A program made the position numbers and the translations under genes. Shown piece by piece: positions 1-13,156 of a stretch of 64,000 bases of DNA. Every line of letters begins with the position of its first letter. Position 1 is the stretch's first letter. The notes beneath the pieces are model-generated. The model had not been told where the DNA came from. It was given only the letters and a program-made list of their open reading frames with translations, and searched no databases. Source of the DNA: Hydractinia symbiolongicarpus (taxonomy: Eukaryota; Cnidaria; Hydrozoa; Anthoathecata; Hydractiniidae); assembly GCF_029227915.1 (NCBI RefSeq), contig NC_079876.1:10912001-10976000 (forward strand), written 5' to 3'.

Positions 1-59
1 CTTGAAACAATTCACTATTATACTCGACTGCCACTCACTCGGAATAGCAACATCCTTTA

Positions 60-180
60 TAATCTGATTAGCATGGCCCCTCCTGGAAATAATAGAGAGG
101 GTATATCCCTCGATATTTGTAATATATGCACATCTACCTGTCTCTCTGTCTGCCTGTCTGTCTGTCTGTCTGTCTGTCTA
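60..180 (+). mobile_element. 3' tail of a tRNA-derived SINE
   Basis: A stretch beginning with a catggcccctcctgg motif, followed by a gtatatccct motif, an atatgcacatcta motif and a (TCTG/TCTC)n tail, matches the 3' end of the full SINE at 14117-14462. The tRNA-like head is not present here, so this is a 5'-truncated copy. The tail runs into a pure TCTG microsatellite (about 141-180). Confidence 0.6.
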
Positions 181-925
181 TGTTTAGCTGGTCCTTTTGT
201 CCACCTGGAGGTATCATCAGTATCCATTTTATTACCTGACTGTATCTAGTCTGCAATTAAATATTTCTTTATGAACAAAATAAACAAAGCTATGTTTAAG
301 TTGCTATTCTCAAGGCACCAAGGAAAAAAACACATGTTCGATTGTAATACTTTTCGAATTCATGATCATTCGATTTTAAAAGTTTGTAAGTACACAAAAC
401 AAATTCGAAACATTGTTTATGTGAATTGAAACGAAAAGAAAGTAACCTACTTTTATATTTTTTGTGTGCTTTGAAAATGTTTTTTATTTGTTTACGATTT
501 TATGTTACCACTTTAATAATAGCTACCTAAATCGGTTAGTATGGCTTCATACAAAAACCTACCCTTTATTGCCTTCTCCTTAGCACATAGTATATATCAA
601 CTTTATATAAATATTCTGAAAAAGCTTAAAAAGATAAGTATTTGAGAGAAAATATTTAGACAGCTTTTAGATAACTTAGTCTGAAAGATTATTCTCCACC
701 TTTACAGAACTCTGGAAGTTTGACAACGAGATTTTTCAAAAATTCCAAAATAATAATGAGCAACTTTTTATCATGGCATTTTTATTGATATTATATCTCG
801 CTAATAGAAATTGTTACTGCATATACTTAAGAACAATTTGATTAATGCCTTTAAAAACTAACATAGCATTAATTTGATGGGTAATAAATTTTACTTATAA
901 AAATAATAGACAAATTTCACAAATT
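181..925. other. AT-rich gene-free stretch
   Basis: No long reading frame, splice-bounded exon or clear repeat was recognised. Poly-A/T runs and short AT-rich words dominate. Confidence 0.5.
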
Positions 926-2215
926 GTATGCACCAACTACCATCATTAAAATCTTTATATGCACCAACTACCATCATTAAAATCTTCATATAGACCAACT
1001 ACCATCATTAAAATATTAATATACACCAACTACCTTCATTAAAATCTTTATATGCACCAACTACCATCATTAAAATATTAATATACACCAACTACCTTCA
1101 TTAAAATCTTTATATGCACCAACTACCATCATTAAAATATTAATATACACCAACTACCTTCATTAAAATCTTCATATGCACCAACTACCATCATTAAAAT
1201 ATTAATATACACCAACTACCTTCATTAAAATCTTTATATGCACCAACTACCATCATTAAAATCTTTATATGCACCAACTACCATCATTAAAATCTTTATA
1301 TGCACCAACTACCATGATTAAAATATTAATATACACCAACTACCTTCATTAAAATCTTCATATGCACCAACTACCATCATTAAAATATTAATATACACCA
1401 ACTACCTTCATTAAAATCTTTATATGCACCAACTACCATCATTAAAATCTTTATATGCACCAACTACCATCATTAAAATCTTCATATGCACCAACTACCT
1501 TCATTAAAATCTTCATATAGACCAACTACCATCATTAAAATATTAATATACACCAACTACCTTCATTAAAATCTTCATATGCACCAACTACCTTCATTAA
1601 AATCTTCATATAGACCAACTACCATCATTAAAATCTTTATATGCACTAACTACCATCATTAAAATATTAATATACACCAACTACCTTCATTAAAATCTTC
1701 ATATGCACCAACTACCATCATTAAAATATTAATATACACCAACTACCTTCATTAAAATCTTTATATGCACCAACTACCATCATTAAAATCTTTATATGCA
1801 CCAACTACCATCATTAAAATCTTCATATGCACCAACTACCTTCATTAAAATCTTCATATAGACCAACTACCATCATTAAAATATTAATATACACCAACTA
1901 CCTTCATTAAAATCTTCATATGCACCAACTTCCTTCATTAAAATCTTCATATAGACCAACTACCAACAGTAAAATCTTCATTATACCAAACTACTAAGAT
2001 TAGAATATTAATATACACCAACTATCAACAGTAAAATCTTCATATGCACCAACTACCGTCATTTAAATCTTCATATGCACCAACTACTGTCATTTAAATC
2101 TTCATATGCACCAACTACTGCCAATAATATCTTCGTATACACCAACTACCATCATTAAGCTTGTCATATACACCAACTATCAACATTAAGATCTTCATAT
2201 ACATCAACTTTTTAA
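926..2215. repeat. 31-bp minisatellite, about 41 units
   Basis: Head-to-tail 31-bp units share the core CACCAACTACC(A/T)TCATTAAAAT. Two main versions exist: one starts ATATGCACC and carries CCATC, the other starts ATATACACC and carries CCTTC. A third starts ATATAGACC. Units ending in ATTA are followed by the ATATACACC/CCTTC version, giving a 62-bp higher-order pairing. The last units (after about 1960) are degenerate, as expected at an array edge. No reading frame runs through it. Confidence 0.95.
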
Positions 2216-5150
2216 ATTTAGTATATTCAACATTTCATCTGCCTTGAGAGCGCAAATTATGAAGAAATTTTTTGCGCAACTTAATTTTGACAATGCGTGG
2301 TACCAAAACAGCTCTATTTTCTCGAATATACATCTGATTTCGTAAGAAACATAATGTTACTTATTAACTTAAGGCTTAGGCTGAGGCTATAGCATTTTTG
2401 ACCTTTTTTCGAAACTTTGAAACTTTCAAAAGTGTTCATTCGCGAAAGTTTATTTAGTACAAACTTTTTAAATAATCGATTTGCGAAAGTTTATCCACGA
2501 AAGGATTAATAATGAATTTTCATATTACCTTCGAATTGCTAAGTTTTATCCACAAAATTCGCGAGTTCTGCACCCGCGAAAGTTCGCTTAAATTCTCGGA
2601 TTGAAGTATAAGTGCTTGGTAAATGAAAAAACAAAACGGTTGTTTAAATCGGTTTTATCAAAATATGAAGAAAAAGCGATTCCGCGAGAATTAATATTCA
2701 TGAAATCCGCGAATGGTAAGTTCTCCAAAAATATTCGCAATAAGTAACTTTCGCAAAATTGACAAATACTCACAAAATTCGAAACTGAAGGGATTTTGTT
2801 TTTGAACCCAAATCTAAGTGATATATATTACAGGCCACTGAAGCTTCACTCTAGACGTCAATCAAAAATGCAAATGCAAAAATGCCCTGCTAAATCTCTC
2901 ATACGTTGTGCCAATGCTACGCCAGAGAAAACCTCTCTACGCCAAATTTCTCGCTTATTGTATTATAGTGCCTTTAGGTTTTAACCAAGAAACCATGCAC
3001 GGAAGAAACTTTTACAAACCCTCGTGTGTATGTAACGAAACAGATGCAGCTAAGTTTTATAATATCATGTAGCAACCAAAGCATATTCCGTTTATGCGCG
3101 CGTGACTTAAAATAGAGGTTTTCTCTGGTGCAGCATGACACTTTTTTTTACGACGCAGCGTTTTTAACTTAGGAGGTAAAAGCACCTTTAGCCGTCGGTT
3201 CAAGGAGGCGAACGCATCATTGTGCTCATTATTGTGCAATATTTAGGAGGCTTTTGCCCGTTTTTATTTAAATTTTTAGTGATACTGGTAGCATGTTGTT
3301 TAAAAGGAAAAAAAACAATCTTTTATAAGGAAGAAGTTTGTAAGAGTTTATCGCGAAATTGTAAAAAATCGTCCCCAGGGTTTATTTTCTATGCCAAACC
3401 CGCTAGCGCTTACCTGGTGTCAAAAAGACAAAAAACCCTAGGGACGAGGTTGGAAGAAAGGATGGTAATAAATTGACGCCAAGGTCAGGCTCCACAAACT
3501 TTTGCGTGTTCGAGCGCAGGGTAGACTTGGCTTTATGGTCTGTATTTTGTATTGTAAGTTCTGTAATTTTCGCTTTCATGTCTTTCACGTGATCTTAAAA
3601 TGTACTACACGATATTATAAAAGCCACAGCCACAGGGAAGTTTCATATTCACCGAGCAACAAAACGATTAAAGCGATTGTTTGCGCATTTATAGACAAGG
3701 TAAAATTAAAAGCAACATGTTTTACTCGTGTTTCTGTTGTCTGGGTAATTATAAAAATATTAAAATATTGGTTTTTTAGCGCTATGGATAGCAGCTCTAG
3801 CTAGCTATCTGCTATCTATAGCATAAAGCAGCCGGACCAGGCCAGTCCAATGTTGTTTGTACGGTTTTTTTGGAAAACGTGTGAAACCAATATTTTTTTT
3901 TAAGCAAAAAACAAGCTTTTACAAGTAATTTTACAGTTCTCATTATTAATTTATTGTGCTCTCATGTTGATCATCAATACTAAAATAAGATTTTGTTTAA
4001 AAGTAACATGTGCAGGTGTGTAGCTAGCTGAGCTAGCGAGCTATAGTTAGCTTTTTACATTTTGTTTAACTGTTTTTTTTTATTTATTTTGAACTGGATT
4101 TGTTATGGGCAGAATAATTTTTAAACCTAGCTAGCTGGATTGTATATAAGCTACAAAGACAAATGATATTTTCTTAAGGGTTTTAGAAATTTTTTTTCGG
4201 GCCCCATTAGCGTGATATCGCTGCTAAGATTCAAACCCCCTCCCCCCTCTTTTAGCAGATTTCCGTCCGTTTGGATAAATCTTGGAAGGCTCAGGGGCGT
4301 GTTTTGTAGATAAAAGTTATCGGAATTGATGACAAGAGGAATTAGGCTCACAAACGATAAAGACTTTTCAGGCCGTAAACAAATTTTTGAAATATCTCAA
4401 TCCCTAGCGGATTTTTTTTTCAAACTTGGTTAAGCAATGATCTTTCTATATCAAATAAACCGTTTCAAAGATTGTGCAGCCAATTCTTGTGTTATGAAGT
4501 AGAGCTAATTTCATATGCTAATTGTATACAAGAAACCATTATAAGCTGCTGGATCTTCAAAATGATGTATCTATGTTTTTTATATATATATATTGTTTAT
4601 ATATTTTACATCAATATTGCTAATAAGTACGTATGTAAAACTCATTTATATACATTAAATTTATATTTAATAAATTTTAATTTAGGTGAAAATACTGGCA
4701 AATTCTGCCATTAAATATTTAAATTCTGCCATTAAATATAATATAAATTTTCGTGCCTTTATTCTTAAAACAATTTAAACATTTAATAGGTTCTAATTTG
4801 CACCCGTGACATAAAAAAGAAGACAAGGAAAAGTAATCCAATTAAATACATATATTTTCGTATAATGCCATACACAATTTATAGTGACTCCTTAGTTGAA
4901 ACTTTAAGAGGAAAAGTTTAAATTGCAAGAAAATTTTGTATTCTGTTTACTTCTGTTTTTCACATAAAATTACCATATATACAATATACACAGGTAAAAA
5001 AAAGTATAAACAACAGACTGCAATGATTGGAAAATATAAGGGAAAAAAACTAACAATAAATTTCGTTAAACTCTTTCTTAAACAGAGAATACAGTAGTTA
5101 AGAAATACATATGCATATTCGGTATATATTTGTTTTTAGTTGAGTGTTGT
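2216..5150. other. Gene-free region with short repeats
   Basis: No gene was recognised. From 2400 to 2780 the words TTCGCGAAAGT and TTCGCAAAA recur in both orientations; the same words occur in introns and spacers elsewhere in the window. A perfect 14-bp inverted repeat (CAGAGAAAACCTCT) lies at 2923-2936 and 3114-3127. TAGC-rich patches lie at 3785-3815 and 4018-4050, and an AT microsatellite near 4580. Confidence 0.5.
3368..3453. mobile_element. CCTCGTCCC-type MITE, copy 1
   Basis: An 86-bp element is bounded by TCGTCCCCAGGG on the left and CCCTAGGGACGAGGTTGG on the right, which are imperfect reverse complements. Similar elements lie at 8334-8430, 30505-30572 and 41633-41699. The interior is not conserved between copies. 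Confidence 0.65.
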
Positions 5151-5242
5151 TTAAGCCTGTTTGTTATCCAGAGTAAACCTGAAGGACCGCCTGATCATTA
5201 TCATTCTTTTGAGGGTTTTTCATACTGTTTTTTAGTGTAAAA

Positions 5243-8025
5243 ATGAGCAAGGCATTTATCCAAAAACCTGCCCCTGATTTCGAAGGCACTGCTGTGACAG
5301 AAAAAGGAGAATTCAAAACAGTTAAGCTTTCAGATTACAAAGGTATGATTTTGTGTTTTTGCTTTATTTACTCAAGATGTTAAGGGAGTATTACTAAACA
5401 GTGATCGTGATTTTCTAAGTAAAAGTTTTCTGTTTACTTTTTCTGGTTTGTAAAAACATTTCTGTTTATCTTTTATGATAGAAGATTTCCACAAAATGTC
5501 CACAAATGTCTTGTTAAGTGGCAGAGAATTAGTGAAACGAGTTTCAGATTCTGTGTGGTTGTGAGGGATAGTTTTTTTAATTATGTCACAAGTTTCACTT
5601 TCTTGTTGTATAGGGATTTGTTTTAATGTAGATTCTTACACTGCAACATAAATTAATAATTTTTTATCCATTGAAAAAAGAGATGGTTGAACCAAAAAAA
5701 ATGCAAAAAGTGCGATTTAAGACGACAGAAAGAAAAAAATATGCATTTTTGAAATAAATATATATAATTACAAATAATTTCATAACTACGTTATTAGAAA
5801 AAAAAAATCGGGAACCTTTTTGAATTTAATGTATGCTGAATGTAGTTGTGCAGAAACCATGCGTTCAGAAAAAAAGCCGTTTTAAAACGTATGGTGAAAA
5901 AAAAATGTTGTCTTTATTCCATTTATTGTTGTTGATATTGATGTATATTGATTCTCTTCAATATCTAGTTATCTGTTTAACCAATTTAAAGATCTGATTG
6001 ATGCTCACTATTTAACCAAAAAAGAATGCTTGTGTCCTGCAGTTTTTGAGTACCTCTGCATACAAGCCTATGCCCCTAAACCTGCATGCCTGTGCCCCTG
6101 AACCTGCATGACTGTGCCTACAATTTCGCTTAGCTTTCCTCTTACAACACACACAAAAAAACTCAAAAAAAAAGATGTAAGTATTAAAAGGACAAAAACA
6201 CCATTAAACCTGTAACACTCTCCTCCACATATGTATAGTTGTTGCTTTATGTTGTAGGGAAGTATCTCGTGTTTTTCTTCTATCCACTGGACTTCACGTT
6301 TGTTTGTCCCACTGAAATTATTGCATACAGTGACCGTGTTGAAGAGTTTCAAGCAATTGGTTGTGAAGTTTTGGCTTGCTCAATTGATTCACAGTTTTCA
6401 CATTTAGCATGGTCAGTATAGCTTCCTAATCATGAACATGTTTTTAAATTTCTGCAAATAAATCGAAATTACATATTTCACGGGATTTTTTTGCAAATAC
6501 TCCTTTTCCGTTACCAAATGATGGTTGGAATTTTGCATAAAAACAAATGAATTTGCGTAAGCTTTGAACCTAACTATCATATAGATGTATATAGATTTTG
6601 CAGATTTGATCTCATAAATCAGTTTAAAATTTGGCAAAAATTTTTTTAATGAACAAAAAATATTTATCAGAATTTAATTACTCAAGGCAATCCGCAAAAT
6701 ACACAAACATTTTTCGTAATTTCAGACACCTTGATTCATTGTGTTTTGTGTCCAAATATTTCTTATTTGTGTGTGTTTTACATAGAGTACTGTCATTGAA
6801 ATGTTTGTTCAAATGGTCACGTTATTTTCGGTTAGAATTTTGCAGAACATAAAAAACACGTTTTATATTTTATTTATATTCAGGACTGAGCAGCCTCGAA
6901 ACAAAGGTGGTCTGGGTAAAATGAAAATTCCAATCCTCTCAGATTTGACAAAACAAGTGTCACGTGACTATGGCGTGCTTTTGGAAGATCAAGGAATTTC
7001 GCTCAGGTATAATTTTTTTAGAAGTTGTCAGTTCTGAATAATCAATAATTTTTTCAACTTTTGATAAGTTCCTTATAAACGACCCACTGACTCCTGTAAG
7101 TAAACTATATTAGGATTTCAGATTTCAGACAAAAAAATTAAAATAAAATTTCGCAGGTTTTTAATTTGAGGACAAATTCGCAAAATTTTCTCTCCGCGTG
7201 TTTTCTTAAAGTAACTTTAAGAAATGAGAACCTCCTAGAATAGAAAATATTGATATCTCCTAAGTAACCTGACATATAATTGAGCTGCTAAAGTTTCACC
7301 CCAAAAAATTTCACCTCCAAAAATTATTTTAAATCCGTGATATGTTAGTAATGTAAAAGTTTCCGTGTTTAGAGGCCTGTTTATCATCGATGACAAAGGT
7401 ACTCTTCGACAAATCACTATCAATGATTTACCTGTCGGTCGATCAGTCGATGAAACTTTGCGACTTGTACAAGCTTTGAAGTATACTGACAAGCATGGTG
7501 AAGTGTGTCCTGCTGGATGGAAGCCAGGTGCAGATACTGTAAGTCACTGTTTCTTACTTCACGCATCGTAAAAAAATATTTTTGACACTCCATCAGTTTC
7601 AAAGAAAGCTGTCCATTCAGTTGTGGAAAGCAAATATTGCGATCGAAAACGCGAATTTAAGTTGGAGTTATAATTTAGAATTGTATAGAGAATTATCTTA
7701 ACCATTACGCAAAGTTCACCTTCTCGTCAAAGAAGACCGAAATACACGCCATCCATTAGCCATGACTAGCGATCACTCAACTTTAAAAATATCAAAATGA
7801 AGACCCATATAAAGGAGCTTCTTTTCAGGCCCCCCCACCTCCATCGACGTTGCCAGTTATCGGGTTTAATAATAAAAGATGTCGGCGAAAAAATCATTGG
7901 TTTTTAAAAAAATATTTCGGCGTCTACGGAAAATTGTTCGCGATCGTGCAATATCGTAATATAATATTCTCTTTTTTCTTTAGATCAAAACGGACAACGC
8001 TGAAGAATATTTCAAGAAACAATAA
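5243..8025 (+). CDS. PRDX: Typical 2-Cys peroxiredoxin (complete, five exons)
   Basis: Thioredoxin-dependent peroxidase that reduces hydrogen peroxide and alkyl peroxides, probably cytosolic because the N-terminus shows no targeting peptide. Exons are 5243-5342, 6258-6411, 6884-7006, 7373-7538 and 7984-8025; all introns are GT-AG and phases match, giving 194 residues. The peroxidatic Cys50 sits in FTFVCPTE and the resolving Cys171 in [11 protein letters not shown]. Both sensitivity motifs of the Prx1/2 group are present: GGLG at about 93-96 and a C-terminal EEYFKKQ. The length is close to the usual 199 residues. The start is the first ATG in frame, followed by the typical [11 protein letters not shown] strand. 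Introns hold only AT-rich sequence with TTCGC-type words. Orthology to PRDX1 versus PRDX2 cannot be assigned because the vertebrate split is later. Confidence 0.95.
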
Positions 8026-8333
8026 GCACGTTGAATTTGTTAGAAAAAAATTTAATTCTTCATCTTAATAGATTTTTATTTACATGTGATTTTTTGAGTA
8101 ACAGTTTGATGTGTATGTCTCCCTTATGTTGATTGATGTGTGGCAACATACTGATAAATATTTGAACTTGCTAACAATCTCATTTGCGTACATCTTATTT
8201 GTTTTATGTCTAGAAAATGCTATGTTTACATTTAACAGAATCAAATAGTATAAAAACGAAGCTCGTATAGAAAATATATTACTAGTTATATATTGCTGTT
8301 CTCTTTTCCCGCTCTCTGGGTGTTTGTGGCAGC

Positions 8334-8430
8334 CAATCTCGTTCCCAGGGTTTTTTGTCTCTCATCAACGCTTAATAATACTCGCCGTCCGATCGCAAAA
8401 AAGAGACAACGCGTCCTGGGATCGAGGTTG
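8334..8430. mobile_element. CCTCGTCCC-type MITE, copy 2
   Basis: Begins CAATCTCGTTCCCAGGG and ends CCTGGGATCGAGGTTG, forming a 16-bp imperfect terminal inverted repeat. The 97-bp element lies just downstream of the peroxiredoxin gene. A lone half-end with GGGGACGAGATTG occurs near 8716. Confidence 0.7.
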
Positions 8431-10250
8431 TGTGTCAGCGTTACGCCCATAATGCAAATGGCGTTCAATACTCGCCGAAGATGTTTTCTGAACTCTATAA
8501 ATCCGTCTGGAATTTTTGCAAAGTGTTATCGAAATCATTTAAACCTCTAAAAAGAAAATTTTTTTGCCACTGGAAGGTTTTTCCACACAACTGCAGAATC
8601 TATTTCTTAAACCTAACGAGAAAATGCGAAATTAATGTTTACACTAGGTATATCCCGGGATTTCTCTTTCATAATCTGCTGTCCAATTTTTTTAGAATGA
8701 GAAAAAAAAAATCGTGGGGACGAGATTGTATGGAATGCTTTCGAAATCGAGGGAATTGTTGACAAAAAGTTTGAACAACGTTTGTTGGTATATTACAAGG
8801 TGGCCAATATATAATCCAATATATATCGAGGGGGGTTCAAACCTCATTTTACTAATGTCATCACTTATTTTTCTGATATTTTTCGATAAAAATGCCTGAC
8901 TTTTCCCTCATTTTTTCACCTTCTTTGGAACGGAACAGATATTCTGTTAGAACCTTGGGTTACCCCCAGGCCCTGGGTTCCAGGTTGAGGAGCAACGTTT
9001 TTGTTGTAGCACGTTTCCTGGATTTAATGCTGTCTCTTAAATACTGATTGGGTCAAGATTGATCCACAGTTAATTTTTTTCGCTATCTACAAAATTCCGA
9101 CACACTGAACAATGTTTACAATAAAATTTAAATTTTTTTTTGGTCCATCCCCAACTCTCTTAATTTTCAGAAACATATAACAGAAATTGGGCGTGGATTT
9201 AATTCAGCGATCGACCGAAATGGTATTTCGTCACGTGGGTAAAATTTCGCGATCAGTTTTAGAATTTAGCGTCAAATTAATTTAGGACTGATAAAAAGAA
9301 CATTACATTTTTTGCAAACTAGTATTTTTTTAGAAAGATGCAAATAAAAATATCTTCAATATTATATCGAAAGCATTTCGCTCAAATCATCGAGTCTAAG
9401 TTCCTTTTCTATTTTTGATTTTAGCGTCGATATGTAATTGCGCGAATGGTAAAATATTTTTTATTCAGCGAATTTGTGGTATTTGTCACAAATTCGCCAC
9501 ATTTTGTCTACGCACAAGTTTGTCTTTGTCTTATTATGTTTAGTATTTTATCTCTAACCTGTAAAATAAAATTTAGAAGCAGTGTGAACATGCCAATCTG
9601 GGCGTTGGCGAAAGCTTGCTGAAAGATATATTTGGATATGTCGTAGATTTTGTTGTTCTTATTATTTTTTAAGTTTGTCTTTATTAACCTTTTTATTGCT
9701 TCAACTTTCCTTGTGTTTAAATTTGGCAGCGTGTTATTGCGTCAATCATTTTGTACACAGTGTAGAATAGCAACTGCTCGCCAAACACAATTTTTTGCGC
9801 CAAAAGTAAACTTTCATTACAAAATATATTAATTTTCCCTTACCAAAATTATTATATTATACTTCCGTTTTAAAGTTAATGTTGGCCTGGCGAATACATC
9901 TAACAGTTTTTTTTTGTTACACGACCAATGAAAGGTTTCTTTTACTTTTGTTAGAAATGTCAATAAATGCACGTTAAAAGATAAAACCCAAGTTAAATCC
10001 ACTTCAAGTCCATAAAGTGTTCGCCTGTGCTAAATTAAACCCAGGCAAACATTTGTGCAAATAAAGTAGCTTGCTAAGTATTCAGTAGAACTTCTTTCCA
10101 TAGCTTGCATCAGAGCAGGTCTTGTTCGTGACAAAAAGATTAACAATCAAATTAAATGGCTCAATTTCATAAAAAAAAGTCATTTTGAAACAACGATAAC
10201 AATCTATTGGATATATATACACTAATCTTTTTCCTACTTCAGCTCCTTTC
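8431..10250. other. Spacer without recognised genes
   Basis: Short reading frames here have no recognisable domains. Words such as TTCGCGA, GCGAATTTGTGG and CACAAATTCGCC near 9200-9520 resemble the degenerate TTCGC repeat seen at 2400-2780. Confidence 0.5.
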
Positions 10251-11317
10251 TTAAGAGATACTCAGTACATCACCTGGAGCAGCAACTTTCAACCTAAATA
10301 AAAAAAGTTATAACAACTAGTTTGTTTTGAAAACATCGCCATATTGGATTGATTCACAGCTTTGATTAAAGAGGGGTTGTTTTCACAGTTCTCAGGGGTT
10401 CTGTTTGCTTTTGTTTAGCTCAGATTTCATGCTAATGATGAGGAAGAAAGATGAGATGACGATAAAATTTTCGTGCTTTTACAGATGTTTAAGAAGAGCA
10501 ACAACTCAAAGTTTACCTCCTATTTTAAAAAAACTTAATCACATACTTTCCACTTCACAACTTCAACTTACTTTTCTGCTGCTATCATACTACCACTCTC
10601 ACCACTGATTTGCAATACTGTTGGTGTCATCAGGGTAGGCGGTCCATGATCACGCCGAGTGTCGCGTGTCAACCCGTAATAATTGTCACTTAGTTTGTGT
10701 GCAAACCCATCCGGTAGATTAGGATCTGGCATTGTCCTATAAAAAAACCCCACACGATGACATTTCAGTAAAATAATTACCTGAAAATGTTTCACCTAAA
10801 AAAGAAAACTTCGAATTGATACATCGGTTTCCCACTTTAGGATCAAAGCATTCGCGAATAGAATGGTTGTTACAAAGGTTTACGATTGACGAAAATCTTC
10901 AATTGGCGGATTCATTTTACCCCATTACAAGGTTCTTGTGAGAATTTACTGATGTTTTCATTTTCGTAAATAAATATTGCAAACACAAAAGTAAGTTTCT
11001 TAGTAAGTAGATTAGCTTTTTTTCCTGCTAAAAATATTTTTCAGACTTCTCAATACCAAATTAAACAAAAAATATACTCTGAGGTCAACGTTATTTTATT
11101 GCTTACTAGCACATTAGACATTAAAAATACTGTGGACCACCCAAAAAATTATTATTAATGGTGTAGAAAATCAATCCTTTTGCGTTTATAATCGTTAAAT
11201 GCAAAAAACCTGTAAATTTCACAAAAACTGGCACCAATTTATTGTTTAACAGTAAAAAAAGCACGTGTACCTCTTTTGAAGTTCATATGGATATCTAACA
11301 GCGATATTGTATTCTTT
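10251..11317 (-). CDS. NDUFA7: NADH dehydrogenase 1 alpha subcomplex subunit 7 (last three exons)
   Basis: Accessory subunit of mitochondrial complex I. On the minus strand the exons are 11271-11317, 10572-10736 and 10251-10293, with GT-AG borders and continuous phases, giving 84 residues to the stop. The diagnostic block is PNLPDGFAHKLSDNYYGLTR followed by DTRRDHGPP, matching the family's conserved LP.G..HKLS.NYY.TRD.RR..PP core. The upstream exon encodes a YNIAVRYPYELQKR segment, matching the family's RYP/RYQ motif. The first coding exon, which should carry the start codon and about 20-30 residues, was not found; it must end in phase 0 and lie above 11317. The C-terminus (LKVAAPGDVLSIS) is shorter than the vertebrate one. 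Confidence 0.85.
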
Positions 11318-12303
11318 CTAAACAAAGGAAAAGTAATAATAATAAACAGGTGGTCAAAATTGTTTCAACTGACAACATGCTGCATATATATATAAAACAT
11401 AATTTTATTTAACCGATACAAAAAGAACAAAAATTGCATACTTTCGACCAAAGTTTTTAAAAACTGTTTATAAAAATTATCTAAAAAAATATTCAATTTC
11501 GCAAGTTTTTAAAATCATATGCAATTAAACAAGTCATAACTTAAAATAAAGCCAGCAATTGTCACATAGAATCGTCATTTGCACTTCTCGCTTGCTGGCA
11601 TAGTAAAAAAATACAAAATCAAGGAAGGTACAATCTGTAATACTGCTTTTATTTAAAAAGACCTGTGCATAATCATGAAGCAATATCTACATCACCCTAT
11701 AGCTACACAATCTTGAAATCAGTGTACCATCTCCTTGAAATTCTTTTAGTGAGGGATTGATCTGAAAAATCCCATTACTTTGAATTCTCGGTAGCAAAGA
11801 ATGCCAAAAGTGTGAAAGTAGAGGTTCTTTTGAGAGATTTATTGCCCATATTGGCAACTTTTTCAGATTGCATCAATGTCTTGTCGATTAAGGCGTTTTA
11901 ATACATCAAGTAATTTTGCATAAAATAGCTAAGGTTTTATCCAACAATGGTTTTTATTAAAATTTAAATAAATTTTTTAGAAGCACGTAAACCATAAAAT
12001 TAATTAGAATCATGACAAGGTTGGTTGAGTCACAAAACATGTATACATAGAGAGAGATATCCGTTTTTTAGAAACAATAAAAACAAGTTTAAAAGTATAT
12101 ATCTTAACAACATTTATAACAGCGATTATCCTTAAGAACTATAAATATTGCTATTGATGACCAATGTAAGATGTATATTGTGCATAATTAGGGTGAAGTG
12201 GCCAGGGTTGGGTATTTTTTACCATATTGTTATTTTCGCTGCATACCTAGGGTCTATTTATGCCAACAAGATCTGTAGTCAGTGATTTTGGAAACACTGG
12301 CCT
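11318..12303. other. Spacer, possibly the first intron of NDUFA7
   Basis: AT-rich sequence without a convincing exon. It should contain the missing first exon of NDUFA7 or be part of a long first intron. No start-bearing exon ending in phase 0 with a good donor was recognised. Confidence 0.4.
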
Positions 12304-13019
12304 TACAGTACTGTGAAAAGGTTTGTTAACAAACAAACATTCAAACATTATATCGTGGTCACCACACTAATATTATTATCTCCACGAAGAATCGTGTGTC
12401 CCACGATTTTTTCACGAGCTCCACGATTTCTATATCCAGTATAACTTAATTTTTTTTTCAAAAAGTCTTTCATTAAAGTTAATTTGTTTGTTTCAGGTTT
12501 TATCAAGTTCAACAAAGTTTGTAGTTCTTGCTTGGTGATCTCATTATAAAAGTTTAAGAACGAAGAGTGGCGATAGAAATGCTTTTTTAGATCGCGTTTT
12601 GATTCACGAACGATTAAAATCTATTATATATAGCTAGCCTTATGACAACGAATTAAAACAAAAAGTGTTAATTTATTTTTTTGCCGTCGGTTTTTGATTT
12701 AATTGATAAACTAACGGTCTTTGTTGATTTACAATAGAAGTTATCTATCGTGGATACCACGGTGTAATGTTAATTTTTGTTCGTGTAGTCAACGAAACTT
12801 GATCGTGAGCTCAAACCATTGTTAAAAAAAAGGCGTCGTGGGCTGTTATATTTGATCTCATGTCAAAAGCGTACCCGCTGCCCCGGTCTTTAGCTATGTA
12901 CGGAGCCGATAAACTCTAGATATAAATATATATACAATACAACCTGGGCTATCGTGGTTCATGCATAACATGAAATAAACACGAACCACGATGTCAAGAA
13001 ATCTTTTTACAGTACTGTA
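12304..13019. mobile_element. MITE with TACAGTACTGT ends
   Basis: A 21-bp terminal inverted repeat starting TACAGTACTGT lies at 12304-12324 and 12999-13019 with two mismatches. Inside, the word ATCGTGG and its complement recur at both ends, including an imperfect hairpin with ATCGTGGTTC and GAACCACGAT at about 12951-12992. No transposase frame is present, so this is non-autonomous. TA-flanked ends suggest a Tc1/mariner-type source. Confidence 0.65.
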
Positions 13020-13156
13020 TATGGGAAAACCCACTTTAATATATTGAGGAAAAATATGTCCAATGTTTTATCATATCTGACACAAAGTTTGTTAGAGAAA
13101 TATTCATCCACTTGCTGACTACCCTACTTCACATTTAATGGCCCCCACTTGTGTAG

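Noticed and set aside
926-2215. CRISPR-like array
   Set aside because: Units are contiguous with no unique spacers, and the genome is eukaryotic.
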